This document shows, piece by piece, positions 1 through 8,752 of a stretch of 64,000 nucleotides of DNA. The stretch is taken from positions 310,001 to 374,000 of the forward strand of contig NZ_CP015963.1 of the NCBI RefSeq assembly GCF_001663155.1, written 5' to 3'. The stretch's first letter is position 1, and each line of letters starts with the position of its first letter. Below the pieces are notes generated by a model. It did not search any database and was not told the origin of the DNA. It was given only the letters and a program-made list of their open reading frames with translations. A program made the translations under genes and the position numbers. The DNA is from Altererythrobacter ishigakiensis (GTDB lineage: Bacteria; Pseudomonadota; Alphaproteobacteria; Sphingomonadales; Sphingomonadaceae).

Positions 1-196
1 CGCGTTTTGGCATTTTGTTGGGCGGGAGCAACTCGGGCTGATCCGGACGCGCGGGTTCATCCGGCATCTCAACGTCGAAAACAAACTCCAGCCGACCAAG
101 GCGCCAGTTGCGCGCGACTTCACGCGTTGCCATGGCCTTGGCGCGCGGATCAGCTGTCAGAAGCGCTGACCGGGTGGCGGTTGCTAGCGAAGCCAT
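1..196 (-). CDS. DUF455 ferritin-like family protein, N-terminal part
   Basis: Partial gene running off the left edge. On the minus strand an open frame starts at ATG 194-196 and stays open to base 1 (65 codons). It begins MASLATATRSALLTADPRAK and ends with ELLPPNKMPKR. That opening, with an Arg/Trp-rich stretch followed by a Pro-rich PARPDQPELLPP segment, matches the start of DUF455 proteins (ferritin-like, function unknown) as I remember them. It lies 9 bp downstream of the bcp stop codon, so it is probably the third gene of the glnE-bcp operon. Family call is from recognition of the N-terminus only; the putative metal-binding core is outside the window. Confidence 0.6.
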   Translation of the reverse strand, partial: MASLATATRSALLTADPRAKAMATREVARNWRLGRLEFVFDVEMPDEPARPDQPELLPPNKMPKR

Positions 197-205
197 GACC
201 CGAAG

Positions 206-679
206 CTATAGCGCCTTCGCCGCGGACAACACCTCCTCCGCGTGCCCTTTCACCTTTACCTTGTTCCACACCTGCGCGATCTTGCCATCGGTACCGACAA
301 GGTAGGTTGTGCGCACCATGCCCATGTACGTCTTCCCGTACATCTTCTTTTCGGTCCAGATGCCGAGCGCATCGGACAAACCGTTCTCTTCGGCATCGGT
401 TGCAAGCGGTGTTGTGAGATCATGCTTGGCAATGAAGTTCTGGTGCTTCTTTGCCGAATCCTTGCTGACACCAAGCAGCGCAACGCCGGCCTGATCAAAA
501 TCGCCTTTAAGCGCGGTGAAGTCTTTCGCTTCGGTCGTGCAGCCCGGCGTGTTGTCTTTCGGGTAGAAGAACACAACCAGCTTCTGGCCGGCAAAGTCGG
601 AAGCCTTCACAACGCCGCCATCGGGAGTTTCCATTTCAATGTTGGGCATCGCATCGCCAACATCCGGGAAAATGCTCAT
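206..679 (-). CDS. bcp: Peroxiredoxin, BCP/PrxQ type
   Basis: 157-residue thiol peroxidase that would reduce hydrogen peroxide and organic hydroperoxides in the cytoplasm. The peroxidatic cysteine is Cys47 in PKDNTPGCTTEA, the family's active-site motif. The resolving cysteine found five residues later in Escherichia coli Bcp is absent (GCTTEAKDF) and no other Cys exists in the protein, so it should work as a 1-Cys enzyme needing an external thiol. The start ATG (677-679) overlaps the glnE stop by 4 bp (ATGA), indicating translational coupling. Length is normal for the family. Confidence 0.93.
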   Translation of the reverse strand: MSIFPDVGDAMPNIEMETPDGGVVKASDFAGQKLVVFFYPKDNTPGCTTEAKDFTALKGDFDQAGVALLGVSKDSAKKHQNFIAKHDLTTPLATDAEENGLSDALGIWTEKKMYGKTYMGMVRTTYLVGTDGKIAQVWNKVKVKGHAEEVLSAAKAL

Positions 680-3372
680 TCCTCTATCTCCAGTTCCAAA
701 TCAAATGTCTGTTGCCAAATCGCGGCGACGCATTGCCGCGCCTCACGCAGTCTACGCAAGAGCGCGTCATAAGTTTCGCAATCGCACGCATCGGCCAGCG
801 CGCTAGCGGCTGATTTCGGAGGCGTCGCCAGATCTGGAGCAAGAAGCCGCCCTGCCACCAGGGCGCGGGTCAGCAAGTCATGCGCTGGCTTCGCCTCTGC
901 GGGAAGCAGCTGTTGATCGATCAGTTCGAGAATGGCTGTGCCCAGATCAGGCTGTAGCGCAACTCCATTGCGCAGCTGGAGGAAATGAACGGCAAATTCC
1001 AAATCAACCAGTCCGCCGCGCATCAACTTCACGTCAAGCAGACCGCTGGCGGGTTTGTGCTGTGCCATTTCATTGCGCATTTTCAGCACGTCTTCGCGCA
1101 GCCGCGCCGGATCCCGCTCTTGCGCCAGCACATTGGCGATCAGCCCCTCGAGTTGCGCGCGCGCCGCATCACTCCCCACCAGAACGCGCGCGCGGGTAAG
1201 CGCCATGTGCTCCCAGGTCCACGCCGCTTCGCGCTGATACTTCTCAAAAGCTTCGATCGTAACAGCGAGCGGCCCTTGAGCACCTTGTGGCCTCAGACGC
1301 GTATCGATCTCGTAAAGCGCGCCATGGGCGGTCGGCACTGACAAAGCGGCGCTTACGCGCTGAGACAGGCGATTGTAATAATGCGTGCCGCCCAGCGGGC
1401 GTTCTCCATCTGACTCTGCGCTCGTCTGCCCTGTAAAGAGATAGATGATGTCCAGATCGCTGGCATGCGTCAGCGCTCCACCCCCTAGTCTGCCCAGGCC
1501 AAGGACCATCAACTCGCTATCGACAATCTGGCCATGCTTGACGGAAAATTCCGTGCTGGCCGCTTTGTGTGCAACCTGCAAACCTGCCTCTGCCGTCCGG
1601 GAAAGGGCCGCTGCGATATCAAGCGGATCGTGGACGCCCTGCACCAGCTGCAGACCAAGCGCAAAGCGCAGCTCGCCCGTGACGATACGGATACGGTCAA
1701 GCTGACGCTCATAATCTCGCGCTGCATCGCCTGCTTCCATGCGTGCAGCAATTGTGGCGACATTGCCCGGCAGGTCCATTGCGCTCGCGTCAATAAGCGT
1801 GTCGAGCAATTCAGGCCGCCGCCCCAATTCCTCCGCCAAGGTGGGGGCCAGCGTCAGAATTGCCATCAACTGCTCGAACAGGCCCGGGCGCGCTTCGAGC
1901 AAGCGGAAAAGGTTGATCGCAGAGGCTGCATTGGCAAGCACGCTTTCCCAACGCAGCATTGCGCGCTCAGGATCGTCAGCTCCGGCGAAAGCCTCAAGCA
2001 GAGCGGGCAGCATGGCATCAAACGCGTCGAGAGCTGCGCTGGATTTGAGAGCTTGATAACGCCCGTCACGCCAGCCCGTCACCCGTTCCGCTAGCGTTTC
2101 CGGCTCGTCGAAGCCCAATGCATTGAGCCGGTCCGCCAGCGGGGACACCGCCGGTGCAATTGGAACGGCATCGCTGCCGCCATCCAGCAATCGGTCATAT
2201 GCACGGGCCACCTGATCGGTAACATTGCGTAGATCGTCGAGCAGCACGTCACCGTTATCCAACCCGTCCAGCCGCGCCACTGCATCAAGCGCATCACCTG
2301 CGGGCAGTGCGTGCGTTTGACGGTCACCCACCATCTGCAAACGGTGCTCGACCACTCGCAAGCGATCATAGGCTGCGCCAAGCACAGTCGCCTCTGAACT
2401 TTCGATCCGACCCGCGGCCGCCAACGCATCAAGTGCAGCGCGGGTGCCGCGTAGCCGTAAGGATGGATCGCGGCCACCATGGATCAATTGATACGTTTGC
2501 GCGAAAAACTCGACTTCGCGAATTCCGCCGCGTCCATGCTTCAGGTTGAAACCCGGGCCTACTTCATTGGGGCCTTTGTAGTTTGATCGGATACGCTCGG
2601 TCAGTCGGCGAATCTCGTCAATCGCACCAAAGTCCAGACTGGAACGCCACACGAATGGTTTGATCGCGCTCAAGAACTGTTCGCCCGCCGCAATATCGCC
2701 GGCACAGGCGCGTGCGCGAATAAAGGCGGCGCGTTCCCACGCCAGAGCCGAGCTCTCATAATGGGTCAGCGCAGCGTTGGTAGAAATCGCCAGCGGGCTG
2801 ACTTCGCTTGCGGGCCGAAGCCTCAAATCGACTCTGAAAACATATCCTTCCGCTGTATTCTCAGACAGAGTCCTCACAATTTCGCGCGCATAGCGCTGCG
2901 CCGCTTCCCCCGGTTCATCACGTTCGCGCCTTGGTAAAGTGTCTGGATCGTAAAGCAGGATCGGATCGATATCGGAAGAATAGTTGAGTTCATGGGCGCC
3001 ATGCTTGCCGAGCCCAAGTGCAATGAGGCCGCGCAAGTCGGCGCCTTCAACCCGGCGCAGAATGGCATCGTTGATCGCCAGATCAAGCGCACGATCTGCC
3101 AGATCAGACAATTCGACCATCACGAAATCGAGCGAAAACGCCCCGGCCAGATCACCAATCGCCAGCGCCGTGGCATAAGCCAGACGTTCACGGCGCAAAG
3201 CGACACCTGTCGAAGGCGCCCCTTCGCCCGCCTGGCGGGCCCATTCGAGCGCAGCGTCACTGCTACCCTGCTCCAGCAAGTCCGCCAGCTCCGGTTGCCG
3301 CTCCAGCGCGCGCGCCAGAAATGGCGCCTCCGCCCGCGCCCGCGTCAAAGCATGCTGCCAATCACCGTTCAT
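676..3372 (-). CDS. glnE: Bifunctional glutamine synthetase adenylyltransferase/deadenylylase
   Basis: 898 residues (E. coli GlnE is about 946). Controls glutamine synthetase by adding or removing AMP in response to PII state and glutamine. Two homologous nucleotidyltransferase domains are visible: the N-terminal deadenylylase with GLGKHGAHELNYSSDID near residues 119-136, and the C-terminal adenylylase with LGRLGGGALTHASDLD near residues 625-640. Both keep the SDxD metal-binding pair. First gene of a minus-strand operon with bcp (4 bp overlap). Divergent from the M28 peptidase gene across 113 bp. Confidence 0.95.
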   Translation of the reverse strand: MNGDWQHALTRARAEAPFLARALERQPELADLLEQGSSDAALEWARQAGEGAPSTGVALRRERLAYATALAIGDLAGAFSLDFVMVELSDLADRALDLAINDAILRRVEGADLRGLIALGLGKHGAHELNYSSDIDPILLYDPDTLPRRERDEPGEAAQRYAREIVRTLSENTAEGYVFRVDLRLRPASEVSPLAISTNAALTHYESSALAWERAAFIRARACAGDIAAGEQFLSAIKPFVWRSSLDFGAIDEIRRLTERIRSNYKGPNEVGPGFNLKHGRGGIREVEFFAQTYQLIHGGRDPSLRLRGTRAALDALAAAGRIESSEATVLGAAYDRLRVVEHRLQMVGDRQTHALPAGDALDAVARLDGLDNGDVLLDDLRNVTDQVARAYDRLLDGGSDAVPIAPAVSPLADRLNALGFDEPETLAERVTGWRDGRYQALKSSAALDAFDAMLPALLEAFAGADDPERAMLRWESVLANAASAINLFRLLEARPGLFEQLMAILTLAPTLAEELGRRPELLDTLIDASAMDLPGNVATIAARMEAGDAARDYERQLDRIRIVTGELRFALGLQLVQGVHDPLDIAAALSRTAEAGLQVAHKAASTEFSVKHGQIVDSELMVLGLGRLGGGALTHASDLDIIYLFTGQTSAESDGERPLGGTHYYNRLSQRVSAALSVPTAHGALYEIDTRLRPQGAQGPLAVTIEAFEKYQREAAWTWEHMALTRARVLVGSDAARAQLEGLIANVLAQERDPARLREDVLKMRNEMAQHKPASGLLDVKLMRGGLVDLEFAVHFLQLRNGVALQPDLGTAILELIDQQLLPAEAKPAHDLLTRALVAGRLLAPDLATPPKSAASALADACDCETYDALLRRLREARQCVAAIWQQTFDLELEIEE

Positions 3373-3485
3373 CCTTGCTCACTGCCTTCACAGGCATGCA
3401 AGCGCAAGCGTCGCAATCTCTTGCCCCTGGGCTGCACGCATGCAAAGGGAGCGCGCATTGCTTTCTGACAGAGGACACTTCCCTA

Positions 3486-5183
3486 ATGATCACAACAAGG
3501 ATCAAGACCGGATTCATTGCAGCCACTGCCGCTCTAACGCTGACTGCCTGCGACATGATGGGCACAAGCGAACCAGCGCTTGATATCCCAGAGGTTGCAG
3601 CCGGCGATATTTCGCAAGCGACCATGGTGGATATCACGCGGACGCTATCCAGCGACGAGTTCGAAGGTCGGATGCCCGGCACAATAGGAGAAGAGCTGAC
3701 AGTCGCACTTCTAACCGAGAAGTTCGAGGCCGCTGGCTTACAGCCGGGCAATGGCGATAGCTGGGTTCAGGATGTCCCATTGGTCGAAATCACCGGCAAG
3801 AATTTCGCACCTTTGACAATCACCAATGGCGAAACCGATCTGGTCTATGACTTCGGTAACGAATGGGTTGGCGTGACCTATCGCGAGGATGCACAAACCC
3901 AGCTTGCGAATAGCGAGCTGGTGTTCGTGGGCTATGGCATCAATGCGCCCGAGCGCGACTGGAACGATTACGAAGGGGTGGATGTAACAGGCAAGACCGT
4001 TGTCATCCTTGTCAATGACCCCGACTGGCAAACTCAGGGACTGGAAGGCCCCTTCAACGGCCGTGCGATGACCTATTACGGACGGTGGACGTACAAATAC
4101 GAAGAGGCTGCAAGGCAAGGTGCAGCAGGCGCGATTATTGTTCATGACACCGAACCGGCGAGCTACGGGTGGAATGTGGTTGAATCGAGCTGGTCAGGTG
4201 CTCAGGCCTATCCCGAATATGGCGCCAATGCACCGGCCCGCACACTTGTAAACGGCTGGGTCCAGATGGATGTAGCGCGCGAGATCCTGAGCGCTGCCGG
4301 GCAAGACCTTGATGCCTTGTCCGAAGCTGCGAAGAGCAAGGATTTCAAGCCGGTCGAGCTCGGCTTTACTGCGTCGACCAGCTTCCAGAACGACATTCGC
4401 AAGTTCATGTCGAAGAATGTGATCGGCGTGCTGCCGGGGGCGACGCGCCCGGACGAATATGTTATCCACACGGCCCACTGGGATCACCTAGGCCGCTGCA
4501 CGCCTGCGCCCGACGGTGATGACATCTGCAACGGCGCGGTCGACAACGCCACCGGCACCGCAGCGTTGGTTGCACTGGCGGAAGCGCACGGTAAAGCTGG
4601 GGCACCCGATCGCAGCCTGGTGTTTCTGGCGGTAACCGCAGAGGAATCGGGCCTGCTCGGCGCGCATTACTATGCCGAAAACCCGGTCTTCCCGCTCGCG
4701 CAGACCGTCGGCGGCATCAACATGGATGCATTCGATATGGCCGGTCCAGCGAAAGACGTGACTGTCGTTGGGCCTGGTAAGTCTCAACTCGACCTGTTTC
4801 TCGAGGCCGCGCTGGTTGCGGACGGGCGCGTGCAGACACCAAACCCGTCGCCCGAAGCCGGTTACTACTACCGCAGCGATCATTTCGCCTTCGCAAAGCG
4901 CGGCGTGCCGATGCTGTATCTCGATGGCGGGCAGGATCTGATCGATGGCGGTCGGGAAGCCGGAGCAGCCCTGGCCGACGACTATCGCGCCAATCGCTAT
5001 CACGGACCAAAGGACGAATTTGACGAGAATTGGGACTGGTCGGGCGTGATGGCCGATTTGCAGCTGTTCTATCGCTTGGGCCGGATGATGGCGATGAGCA
5101 CAAGCTGGCCCAACTGGAACGAGGGCGACGAATTCAAGGCGACCCGCGATGCGGATTGTGCCGGCAGCGAAACCGGCTGCTGA
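3486..5183 (+). CDS. M28 family zinc aminopeptidase, secreted lipoprotein with PA domain
   Basis: 565 residues from ATG 3486. An upstream in-frame start at 3321 would overlap glnE and precede the signal peptide, so it was not used. The N-terminus is a lipoprotein signal (lipobox LTAC, Cys22). A PA (protease-associated) domain occupies roughly residues 140-280. The M28 co-catalytic zinc ligands are readable: HTAHWDHLG, CNGAVDNATGTAAL (bridging Asp), VTAEESGLLG (Glu pair), NMDAFDM, and the late His in YYYRSDHFAF. Predicted to release N-terminal amino acids from peptides in the periplasm or at the outer membrane. Agmatine deiminase follows 31 bp later and may be cotranscribed. Confidence 0.9.
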   Translation: MITTRIKTGFIAATAALTLTACDMMGTSEPALDIPEVAAGDISQATMVDITRTLSSDEFEGRMPGTIGEELTVALLTEKFEAAGLQPGNGDSWVQDVPLVEITGKNFAPLTITNGETDLVYDFGNEWVGVTYREDAQTQLANSELVFVGYGINAPERDWNDYEGVDVTGKTVVILVNDPDWQTQGLEGPFNGRAMTYYGRWTYKYEEAARQGAAGAIIVHDTEPASYGWNVVESSWSGAQAYPEYGANAPARTLVNGWVQMDVAREILSAAGQDLDALSEAAKSKDFKPVELGFTASTSFQNDIRKFMSKNVIGVLPGATRPDEYVIHTAHWDHLGRCTPAPDGDDICNGAVDNATGTAALVALAEAHGKAGAPDRSLVFLAVTAEESGLLGAHYYAENPVFPLAQTVGGINMDAFDMAGPAKDVTVVGPGKSQLDLFLEAALVADGRVQTPNPSPEAGYYYRSDHFAFAKRGVPMLYLDGGQDLIDGGREAGAALADDYRANRYHGPKDEFDENWDWSGVMADLQLFYRLGRMMAMSTSWPNWNEGDEFKATRDADCAGSETGC

Positions 5184-5214
5184 ATTCGTCTGAACTGATC
5201 GAGAGAGCCGGTCC

Positions 5215-6186
5215 GTGGCTGATATCCTGATGCCGCCTGAATGGGCACCGCAGGACTGGCTGTGGATCGGCTTCCCGCATCTGGCCGATGAATGGCCGGG
5301 CTATCTTGAGGCGGCGCAAGAACAGATTGCCGCTTTCGCGAGCGTCGTCGCGGAAGGCGGACAAGAGGTGCGCCTGCTGGTGCGCGACGAAGCCAATGAA
5401 GCGCGCGCGCGTGAGTTGGTCTCTGCCAGCATCAAGTTGGAGCGCCGGGTCTATGGCGACGTCTGGTTACGCGATACCGGGCCGCTGGTGCGCGGCGATG
5501 GATCCGCGCTGCGTTGCGGTTTCAATGGCTGGGGCGGCAAATATTTGATGCCGGGGGACCAAAGCATTGGTGCCGAAATCGCATATGATGCGGGATTGGC
5601 AGTCATTGACGGTGACTGGATACTGGAGGGTGGTGCCGTTGACGGAGATGGGACCGGCATTGCGCTGACCACCGAGCAATGCCTGCTCAACGCAAACCGC
5701 AACCCGCATCTCTCGCGCGCAGATATCGAAGCGCGGCTAGCGCGCGATCTGGGATTTACGCAGGTCGTGTGGCTAGGCGACGGACTGATCAACGATCACA
5801 CCGATGGCCATGTCGACAATCTCGCGCGCTTTGTTGCGCCGGGAGAAGTTGTTTTGCCGCGCGCCACAGGCGGCGATGATCCCAATGCAGCGATCTATGC
5901 CGATGCGAAGGCCCGCATTCTTGATGCCGGGCTAAACCTACACGAGATTCCGTCGCCTGGCCTGGTCGAGCGAGACGGACAGATCGAACCGGCCAGCTAC
6001 GTCAATTTCGCGATCACGACGCATCTGGTAGTGGTGCCAACGTTCGGCTCGCCGCATGATGACGACGGCGTGGCGGCGATTGGGGAGCTTTTCCCGGATC
6101 GCGAAACAGTCGGTTTGCCGGGGGATGCAGTCCTCGCAGGCGGGGGTGGGTTCCACTGCGCCAGCCAGCAGATGCCGCGCCTATGA
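5215..6186 (+). CDS. aguA: Agmatine deiminase
   Basis: 323 residues; converts agmatine to N-carbamoylputrescine plus ammonia in the arginine-to-putrescine route. Family marks: LRDTGPL near residue 86, EGGAVDGDG (guanidino-binding Glu/Asp region), DGHVDNLARF (catalytic His) and the C-terminal GGGGFHCASQQMP holding nucleophile Cys315. The start is GTG 5215, preceded by a purine-rich GAGAGAG; ATG 5230 is a possible alternative. No N-carbamoylputrescine amidohydrolase (aguB) lies next to it in the window, so the second step must be encoded elsewhere. Confidence 0.93.
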   Translation: MADILMPPEWAPQDWLWIGFPHLADEWPGYLEAAQEQIAAFASVVAEGGQEVRLLVRDEANEARARELVSASIKLERRVYGDVWLRDTGPLVRGDGSALRCGFNGWGGKYLMPGDQSIGAEIAYDAGLAVIDGDWILEGGAVDGDGTGIALTTEQCLLNANRNPHLSRADIEARLARDLGFTQVVWLGDGLINDHTDGHVDNLARFVAPGEVVLPRATGGDDPNAAIYADAKARILDAGLNLHEIPSPGLVERDGQIEPASYVNFAITTHLVVVPTFGSPHDDDGVAAIGELFPDRETVGLPGDAVLAGGGGFHCASQQMPRL

Positions 6187-6232
6187 GCACGCATTAACGG
6201 GTCGTTAGGAATTGAGGCGGATAATTCCGCTC

Positions 6233-6373
6233 ATGTCCAAGGTCATTTCTTTGACGCGCGCGGTCCGCCTGTCGGATAAAGTCGCAGAGGCACGGCTCGA
6301 GGTGATCCGCGTTACGCTGGTCACGACTTGCGCCGTCGCACTCATCGCAGCCGACCGCGCGCTTCCTTTTTAA
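6233..6373 (+). CDS. Possible 46-residue small membrane protein
   Basis: Short frame from ATG 6233 to TAA 6371-6373, convergent with thrS (stop at 6382). It starts MSKVISLTRAVRLSDKVAEA and its second half has one hydrophobic stretch, VTLVTTCAVALIAA, that could span a membrane. A GAGG-type ribosome site lies 15 bp upstream, in the loop of a small inverted repeat (GGAATT 6208-6213, AATTCC 6223-6228). I do not recognise a family. It fills the only gap between aguA and thrS. It could be spurious. Confidence 0.3.
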   Translation: MSKVISLTRAVRLSDKVAEARLEVIRVTLVTTCAVALIAADRALPF

Positions 6374-6381
6374 GACCGGAC

Positions 6382-8385
6382 TTAGCCGCGCAGATCAGGC
6401 GCGGTTGCTTCTTGCTTCAGCATCGCAATCGCTTCATCCAGGCTCATCACGCGTTGATGCTTCTCGCCCAGTGTCCGCACGGCAACGGTGCCTTCCTCTG
6501 CTTCGCGCATTCCGACAACAAGCAGGTGCGGAACCTTCGCGAGTGAATGCTCGCGAACCTTGTAATTGATCTTCTCGTTGCGGAAGTCGCTCTCAACACG
6601 GATGCCCGCAGCTTCCAGCTTGGCGACCGCCTGTTCTCCGTATCCGTCCGCCTCAGAGGTGATCGTCGCCACCACAGCTTGAACCGGCGCGAGCCACACC
6701 GGCATCCGCCCGGCGTAATGTTCGATCAGGATCCCGATGAAGCGCTCGTAGGAACCGAAGATCGCGCGGTGCAACATGACGGGGCGGTGCTTCCCGCCAT
6801 CTTCGCCGATATAGGTTGCATCGAGCCGCTCTGGCAGCACGCGATCAGACTGGATCGTGCCCACCTGCCATGTGCGGCCGATCGCATCGGTCAAATGCCA
6901 TTCGAGCTTGGGCGCATAAAAAGCGCCTTCGCCAGGCAATTCTTCCCAGCCATACTCCTCTGTCGCCATGCCCGCTTCGATCACGGCGTCGCGCAGTTCT
7001 TGCTCCGCCTTGTCCCAGTCCTCATCAGAACCGAACCGCTGCTCCGGGCGCAGCGCCAGCTTGATGTGATAGGTGAAGCCGAAATCCTTGTAGACGCTGT
7101 CAGCAAGTTCGCAGAAAGCGCGCACTTCATCGACGATCTGCGCCTCGGTACAGAAGATATGCGCATCATCCTGCGTGAACTGACGCACGCGCATTAGGCC
7201 GTGCAGCGCGCCGTGTGGTTCGTTGCGGTGGCAACAGCCCATTTCGCCCAGTCGGATCGGAAGTTCCTTGTAGCTGGTGATGCCTTGCTTGAAGACCAGC
7301 ACATGCGCGGGGCAGTTCATCGGTTTCAGCGCCATCCAGTCGGCATCGCCGGAGATGATTTCGCCTTCGTCTTCGGTGTTCGGAACCTCGTCAGGGATGA
7401 CGAACATGTTCTCCCGATATTTGCCCCAGTGGCCCGATTGCTCCCACTGGCGCGCGTCCATCACTTGCGGCGTCTTGATTTCCTGATAGCCGGCACCGTC
7501 CATCTTGCGGCGCATATAGGCCTCAAGCTCGCGCCAGATCTTATAGCCATTGGGATGCCAGAACACGCTGCCATGCGCATCTTCCTGCAAATGGAACAGG
7601 TCCATCTCGCGTCCGAGCTTGCGGTGATCGCGCAAGGCGGCCTCTTCCAAACGGTGGAGGTGCGCATTCAGCTGCTTCTTGTTCAGCCAGCCGGTTCCGT
7701 AGATGCGCGTCAGCTGCGCATTGCTTTGATCGCCGCGCCAATACGCGCCCGCAACGCGCATCAGCTTGAAGGCGTCCGGGTCAAGCTTGCCGGTCGAGGC
7801 CAGATGCGGCCCGCGGCACATGTCGAGCCAGTCATCACCTGACCAGTAAACTGTCAGCTCTTCATTCTCAGGTAGCTCTTTGGCCCATTCCGCCTTGAAG
7901 GTCTCGCCTTCAGCTTCCCACTTCTCGATCAGCTGTTGGCGCGACCAGACTTCGCGGCGCAGCGGCTTGTCCGCTTTGATGATCCGCCGCATTTCCTCTT
8001 CGATCGCTGGCAAATCATCCATGCCAAAGGGATCGCGGCTAGCGGGCGCCATCACGTCATAATAGAAGCCATCGTCAGTCGCCGGACCAAACGTGATTTG
8101 CGTGCCTGGCCACAGCGATTGCACCGCCTCTGCCAAAACATGCGCATAGTCATGGCGGGCGAGTTCGAGCGCGTCGGCCTCGTCACGGGAGGTAATCAGC
8201 GCCAGTTCGGCATCGCCATCGAACGGCCGATTGAGATCGCGCAGTTCCCCGTCGACACGCGCGGCGAGCGCGGCCTTGGCTAAGCCCGGTCCAATCGCGG
8301 CCGCAATGTCTGCCGGGGTCGATCCAGGCTCGACTTCGCGCACTGATCCATCGGGCAAGCTGATCTTCAGAAGTTCGGTCATCAA
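6382..8385 (-). CDS. thrS: Threonyl-tRNA synthetase
   Basis: 667 residues, full length. Charges tRNA-Thr. Domains in order: TGS (about 1-65), editing domain with the HxxxH motif His78/His82 in [10 protein letters not shown], class II catalytic core with MNCPAH (zinc-ligand Cys) and motif 2 [15 protein letters not shown], then the anticodon-binding domain to the C-terminus. Starts at the first of two adjacent ATG codons, with GAGACGGA as ribosome site. Upstream, on the same strand, is a threonine-codon leader peptide with alternative hairpins (8476-8635), so expression is probably attenuated by charged tRNA-Thr. Confidence 0.97.
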   Translation of the reverse strand: MMTELLKISLPDGSVREVEPGSTPADIAAAIGPGLAKAALAARVDGELRDLNRPFDGDAELALITSRDEADALELARHDYAHVLAEAVQSLWPGTQITFGPATDDGFYYDVMAPASRDPFGMDDLPAIEEEMRRIIKADKPLRREVWSRQQLIEKWEAEGETFKAEWAKELPENEELTVYWSGDDWLDMCRGPHLASTGKLDPDAFKLMRVAGAYWRGDQSNAQLTRIYGTGWLNKKQLNAHLHRLEEAALRDHRKLGREMDLFHLQEDAHGSVFWHPNGYKIWRELEAYMRRKMDGAGYQEIKTPQVMDARQWEQSGHWGKYRENMFVIPDEVPNTEDEGEIISGDADWMALKPMNCPAHVLVFKQGITSYKELPIRLGEMGCCHRNEPHGALHGLMRVRQFTQDDAHIFCTEAQIVDEVRAFCELADSVYKDFGFTYHIKLALRPEQRFGSDEDWDKAEQELRDAVIEAGMATEEYGWEELPGEGAFYAPKLEWHLTDAIGRTWQVGTIQSDRVLPERLDATYIGEDGGKHRPVMLHRAIFGSYERFIGILIEHYAGRMPVWLAPVQAVVATITSEADGYGEQAVAKLEAAGIRVESDFRNEKINYKVREHSLAKVPHLLVVGMREAEEGTVAVRTLGEKHQRVMSLDEAIAMLKQEATAPDLRG

Positions 8386-8440
8386 ATTCGTCCGTCTCGT
8401 CTAGGCGGTGTTTGCAAGCGCCACTGCCACAAGCAAAGGC

Positions 8441-8458
8441 ACACCGAAAGGGCGGTGT
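8441..8458 (-). promoter_or_regulatory. Third hairpin in the thrS 5' leader
   Basis: ACACCG (8441-8446) and CGGTGT (8453-8458) form a 6 bp stem with a 6 nt loop in the thrS leader RNA, about 55 nt before the start codon. On the transcribed strand it is followed by GCCTTTGC, a poor U-tract. It may be an intrinsic terminator candidate or merely a spacer structure. Confidence 0.4.
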
Positions 8459-8475
8459 CACGTGATTAGTCAAAT

Positions 8476-8516
8476 TTTCGGGAGGCTGACACCCAAGCCA
8501 CCCGAAATCGGGTGGC
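8476..8516 (-). promoter_or_regulatory. thrS attenuator: two mutually exclusive hairpins
   Basis: On the minus-strand transcript, GCCACCCG (8516-8509) can pair with CGGGTGGC (8504-8497), an 8 bp GC-rich stem with loop ATTT. The overlapping segment TTTCGGGTGGCT (8507-8496) can instead pair with AGCCTCCCGAAA (8487-8476), a 12 bp stem with one mismatch and an 8 nt loop. Both use bases 8497-8504, so only one can form. The leader-peptide stop codon (8528-8530) is 12 nt before the first arm. A ribosome reaching the stop would cover arm 1 and favour the second stem, while one stalled on the Thr codons would leave arm 1 free. The tail after the second stem is ATTTG, so termination strength is uncertain. 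Confidence 0.7.
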
Positions 8517-8527
8517 GGTGACTGCGA

Positions 8528-8599
8528 CTATGCCGCGACCAACCGCCCCCGGATATCCGAGGTGGTAGTTGTCGTGGTCGTGGTCAGCAGTTTCGCCAT
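8528..8599 (-). CDS. Threonine leader peptide upstream of thrS
   Basis: A 23-residue frame, MAKLL, then eight consecutive threonines, then SDIRGRLVAA, ending in TAG at 8530-8528. The Thr run is coded ACC ACG ACC ACG ACA ACT ACC ACC (8584-8561), so it is not a simple DNA repeat but selection for the amino acid. It sits 143 bp upstream of thrS on the same strand and is followed by alternative hairpins, the classic arrangement of a ribosome-mediated attenuator. There is no Shine-Dalgarno sequence, but a promoter -10 box ends 7 nt before the ATG, so the peptide is probably translated from a leaderless mRNA. Confidence 0.82.
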   Translation of the reverse strand: MAKLLTTTTTTTTSDIRGRLVAA

Positions 8600-8606
8600 G
8601 GCGAGG

Positions 8607-8635
8607 CATATAGGCACGAGTTGTTGCGATGTCAT
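8607..8635 (-). promoter_or_regulatory. Promoter for the leaderless thrS leader transcript
   Basis: Read on the minus strand: -35 ATGACA (8635-8630, five of six bases of TTGACA), a 17 bp spacer, and -10 TATATG (8612-8607). Seven bases separate the -10 box from the leader-peptide ATG, placing the expected transcription start at or beside the A of ATG. Inferred from sequence only. Confidence 0.65.
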
Positions 8636-8692
8636 TAGCGCAATTCTTCACCCTTCGCGCGGAAAGCAAGCGCTCCATTATGGAAGGTGTGC

Positions 8693-8718
8693 TTGACAAT
8701 CACTCGAATCAATGTCAA
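8693..8718. promoter_or_regulatory. Inverted repeat TTGACA-N14-TGTCAA upstream of the XRE operon
   Basis: TTGACA (8693-8698) and TGTCAA (8713-8718) form a perfect inverted repeat 35 bp upstream of the operon's first ATG. The left arm could double as a -35 box, with AAATAC (8717-8722) as a weak -10. A third TTGAC lies at 8746-8750. Candidate operator for the XRE regulator encoded third in the operon. Confidence 0.4.
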
Positions 8719-8722
8719 ATAC

Positions 8723-8741
8723 CCTTTCCATATTTGAAAGG
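8723..8741. promoter_or_regulatory. Inverted repeat CCTTTC-N7-GAAAGG covering the ribosome site
   Basis: CCTTTC (8723-8728) and GAAAGG (8736-8741) are perfectly complementary, with a 7 bp centre. The right arm is also the purine-rich ribosome site 11 bp before ATG 8753. It may be an operator or an RNA stem hiding the ribosome site. Confidence 0.35.
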
Positions 8742-8752
8742 AAACTTGACCA

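Noticed and set aside
8466..8699. 77-codon minus-strand frame through the thrS leader region
   Set aside because: Overlaps the Thr leader peptide in another frame; has no domain and would hide the hairpins. The Thr-run frame explains the region better.
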